64,000 nt of DNA from Desulfosoma sp. Lineage in GTDB: Bacteria > Desulfobacterota > Syntrophobacteria > Syntrophobacterales > DSM-9756. The translations under genes and the position numbers were made by a program. The stretch lies in assembly GCA_037481875.1 (NCBI GenBank), contig JBBFKY010000002.1:62001-126000 (forward strand), written 5' to 3'. Below, piece after piece: positions 63,456 to 64,000 of this stretch (the stretch's first letter is position 1; every line of letters starts with the position of its first letter). The notes under the pieces were generated by a model. That model made no database searches and was not told the origin of the DNA. It saw only the letters and a program-made list of their open reading frames with translations.

Positions 63456-64000
63456 TTATGCCCGCGTAGGTTTGAAGCATGGCAAGGTAGGGGTTTTACT
63501 GATGGCTTTTTTCTTGATGCGCAGAAGTCCTGGGCTCTTGTGAAAGTACATGTGCGGAGAATCCACACCAAGAGATCGAAAAAGACTTTCGATGGTATCA
63601 AAAAGCACGAGGCGGTCCGGATAAGTAAAAGTCTTTTCGGCGGTTCGTAGTTCTTGCCAAAGTTCGGCGGCTTCGGGCCGGGCTGAAAAGACCAAATCTT
63701 TGACTTCTTCACAATAAAACATGGCGCATGAGATAGGAGGCAGTTTCCACACACAACCCTCGGGCCCCAAATACACGCAGCGGTCGGAGCGGTAAGGCCT
63801 AAGGAGAGCTTCAAAAAGCTGCTCCCTTTCGTGGGCTTTTGAAAGAATATAAGTGATCACCTGGTCTGCAAAAAAGGTAAAAATACTTTCAAAACCGCAG
63901 CAAGCGCTTCGATGTGTTTCAAAGCAAAGGGACACGCAAGAACGCTCAAAAAACCTTTCATGAAAGACGCGCAGTTTTCGTCGAAAAACGAGATAAGGCT
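63456..64000 (-). CDS. Cys-cluster protein, YkgJ-like (partial)
   Basis: The reading frame is open from the window edge (reading PYLVFRRKLRVFHERFFE), so the gene starts beyond 64000. About 180 residues are visible. Cysteines occur as CVSLCFETHRSACCG and later CVYLGPEGCVWKLPPISCAMFYC. The second pattern, Cys-x7-Cys-x8-Cys-x4-Cys with LPP before the third Cys, recalls YkgJ-family zinc or iron cysteine-cluster proteins, but similarity is limited. No signal peptide is visible in the part present. Function unknown. Confidence 0.6.
   Translation of the reverse strand, partial: PYLVFRRKLRVFHERFFERSCVSLCFETHRSACCGFESIFTFFADQVITYILSKAHEREQLFEALLRPYRSDRCVYLGPEGCVWKLPPISCAMFYCEEVKDLVFSARPEAAELWQELRTAEKTFTYPDRLVLFDTIESLFRSLGVDSPHMYFHKSPGLLRIKKKAISKTPTLPCFKPTRA

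Overview
The window is 64 kb of a bacterial chromosome, moderately GC-rich and densely coding on both strands. The gene set points to an anaerobic Gram-negative bacterium of the Desulfobacterota, probably a Syntrophobacterales-type sulfate reducer or syntroph. This taxonomic placement is inference: I see an RND/TolC efflux system, SelB, an ADP-forming acyl-CoA synthetase, paired CaiB/BaiF CoA-transferases, a methylmalonyl/propionyl-CoA type carboxyltransferase, a large Fe-S flavoprotein fusion, TRAP and Liv transporters, and sigma-54 activator signalling. No rRNA, tRNA or CRISPR array was found.

Layout. 1-2149: end of an RND efflux pump gene and its TolC-like outer-membrane lipoprotein. 2461-8791 (minus): sensor kinase, response regulator and a 1209-residue Fe-S/FAD/molybdopterin-like fusion protein. 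9260-15264 (minus): TRAP transporter (dctP, dctQ, dctM) with a TIM-barrel isomerase-like protein and an ADP-forming acyl-CoA synthetase. 15577-17400: decayed IS1634-type transposase, followed by an unrecognised secreted protein and fabD. 19746-23372 (minus): the aromatic operon aroF-tyrA-aroB, headed by a leader peptide and a mutually exclusive hairpin switch. 23605-27641: rplM-rpsI-argC-truA-aminotransferase. 27819-30615 (minus): two CaiB/BaiF CoA-transferases, divergent from livKHMGF (31192-35998). 35980-41296: TrpF-like protein, RarA, and an NtrB/NtrC-type two-component pair. 41588-43141: acyl-CoA carboxyltransferase. 43479-46288 (minus): DUF1285-like protein, Dabb protein, SelB. 46677-50350: MltG, nucleotidyltransferase, acyl-CoA ligase. 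50412-53227 (minus): TrkH-TrkA potassium uptake. 53391-53808: two small proteins. 54041-63064: a Wzx/Wzy-type exopolysaccharide operon. 63456-64000 (minus): a cysteine-cluster protein running off the window.

Most striking signal. Upstream of aroF the minus strand encodes a 28-residue peptide with a Phe/Tyr/Trp-rich run. It is followed by RNA segments that can fold in two exclusive ways (L:A plus B:C, or A:B plus C:D-terminator). This is the architecture of ribosome-mediated transcription attenuation sensing all three aromatic amino acids. A second possible conditional terminator lies between a good sigma-70-like promoter and the first exopolysaccharide gene. Other points of interest are a Cys-rich CXXCH insert inside the HAMP region of a sensor kinase, a six-unit palindromic array within the TRAP operon and related GTAG-type REP-like elements elsewhere, and a TrpF-like protein without the catalytic cysteine.
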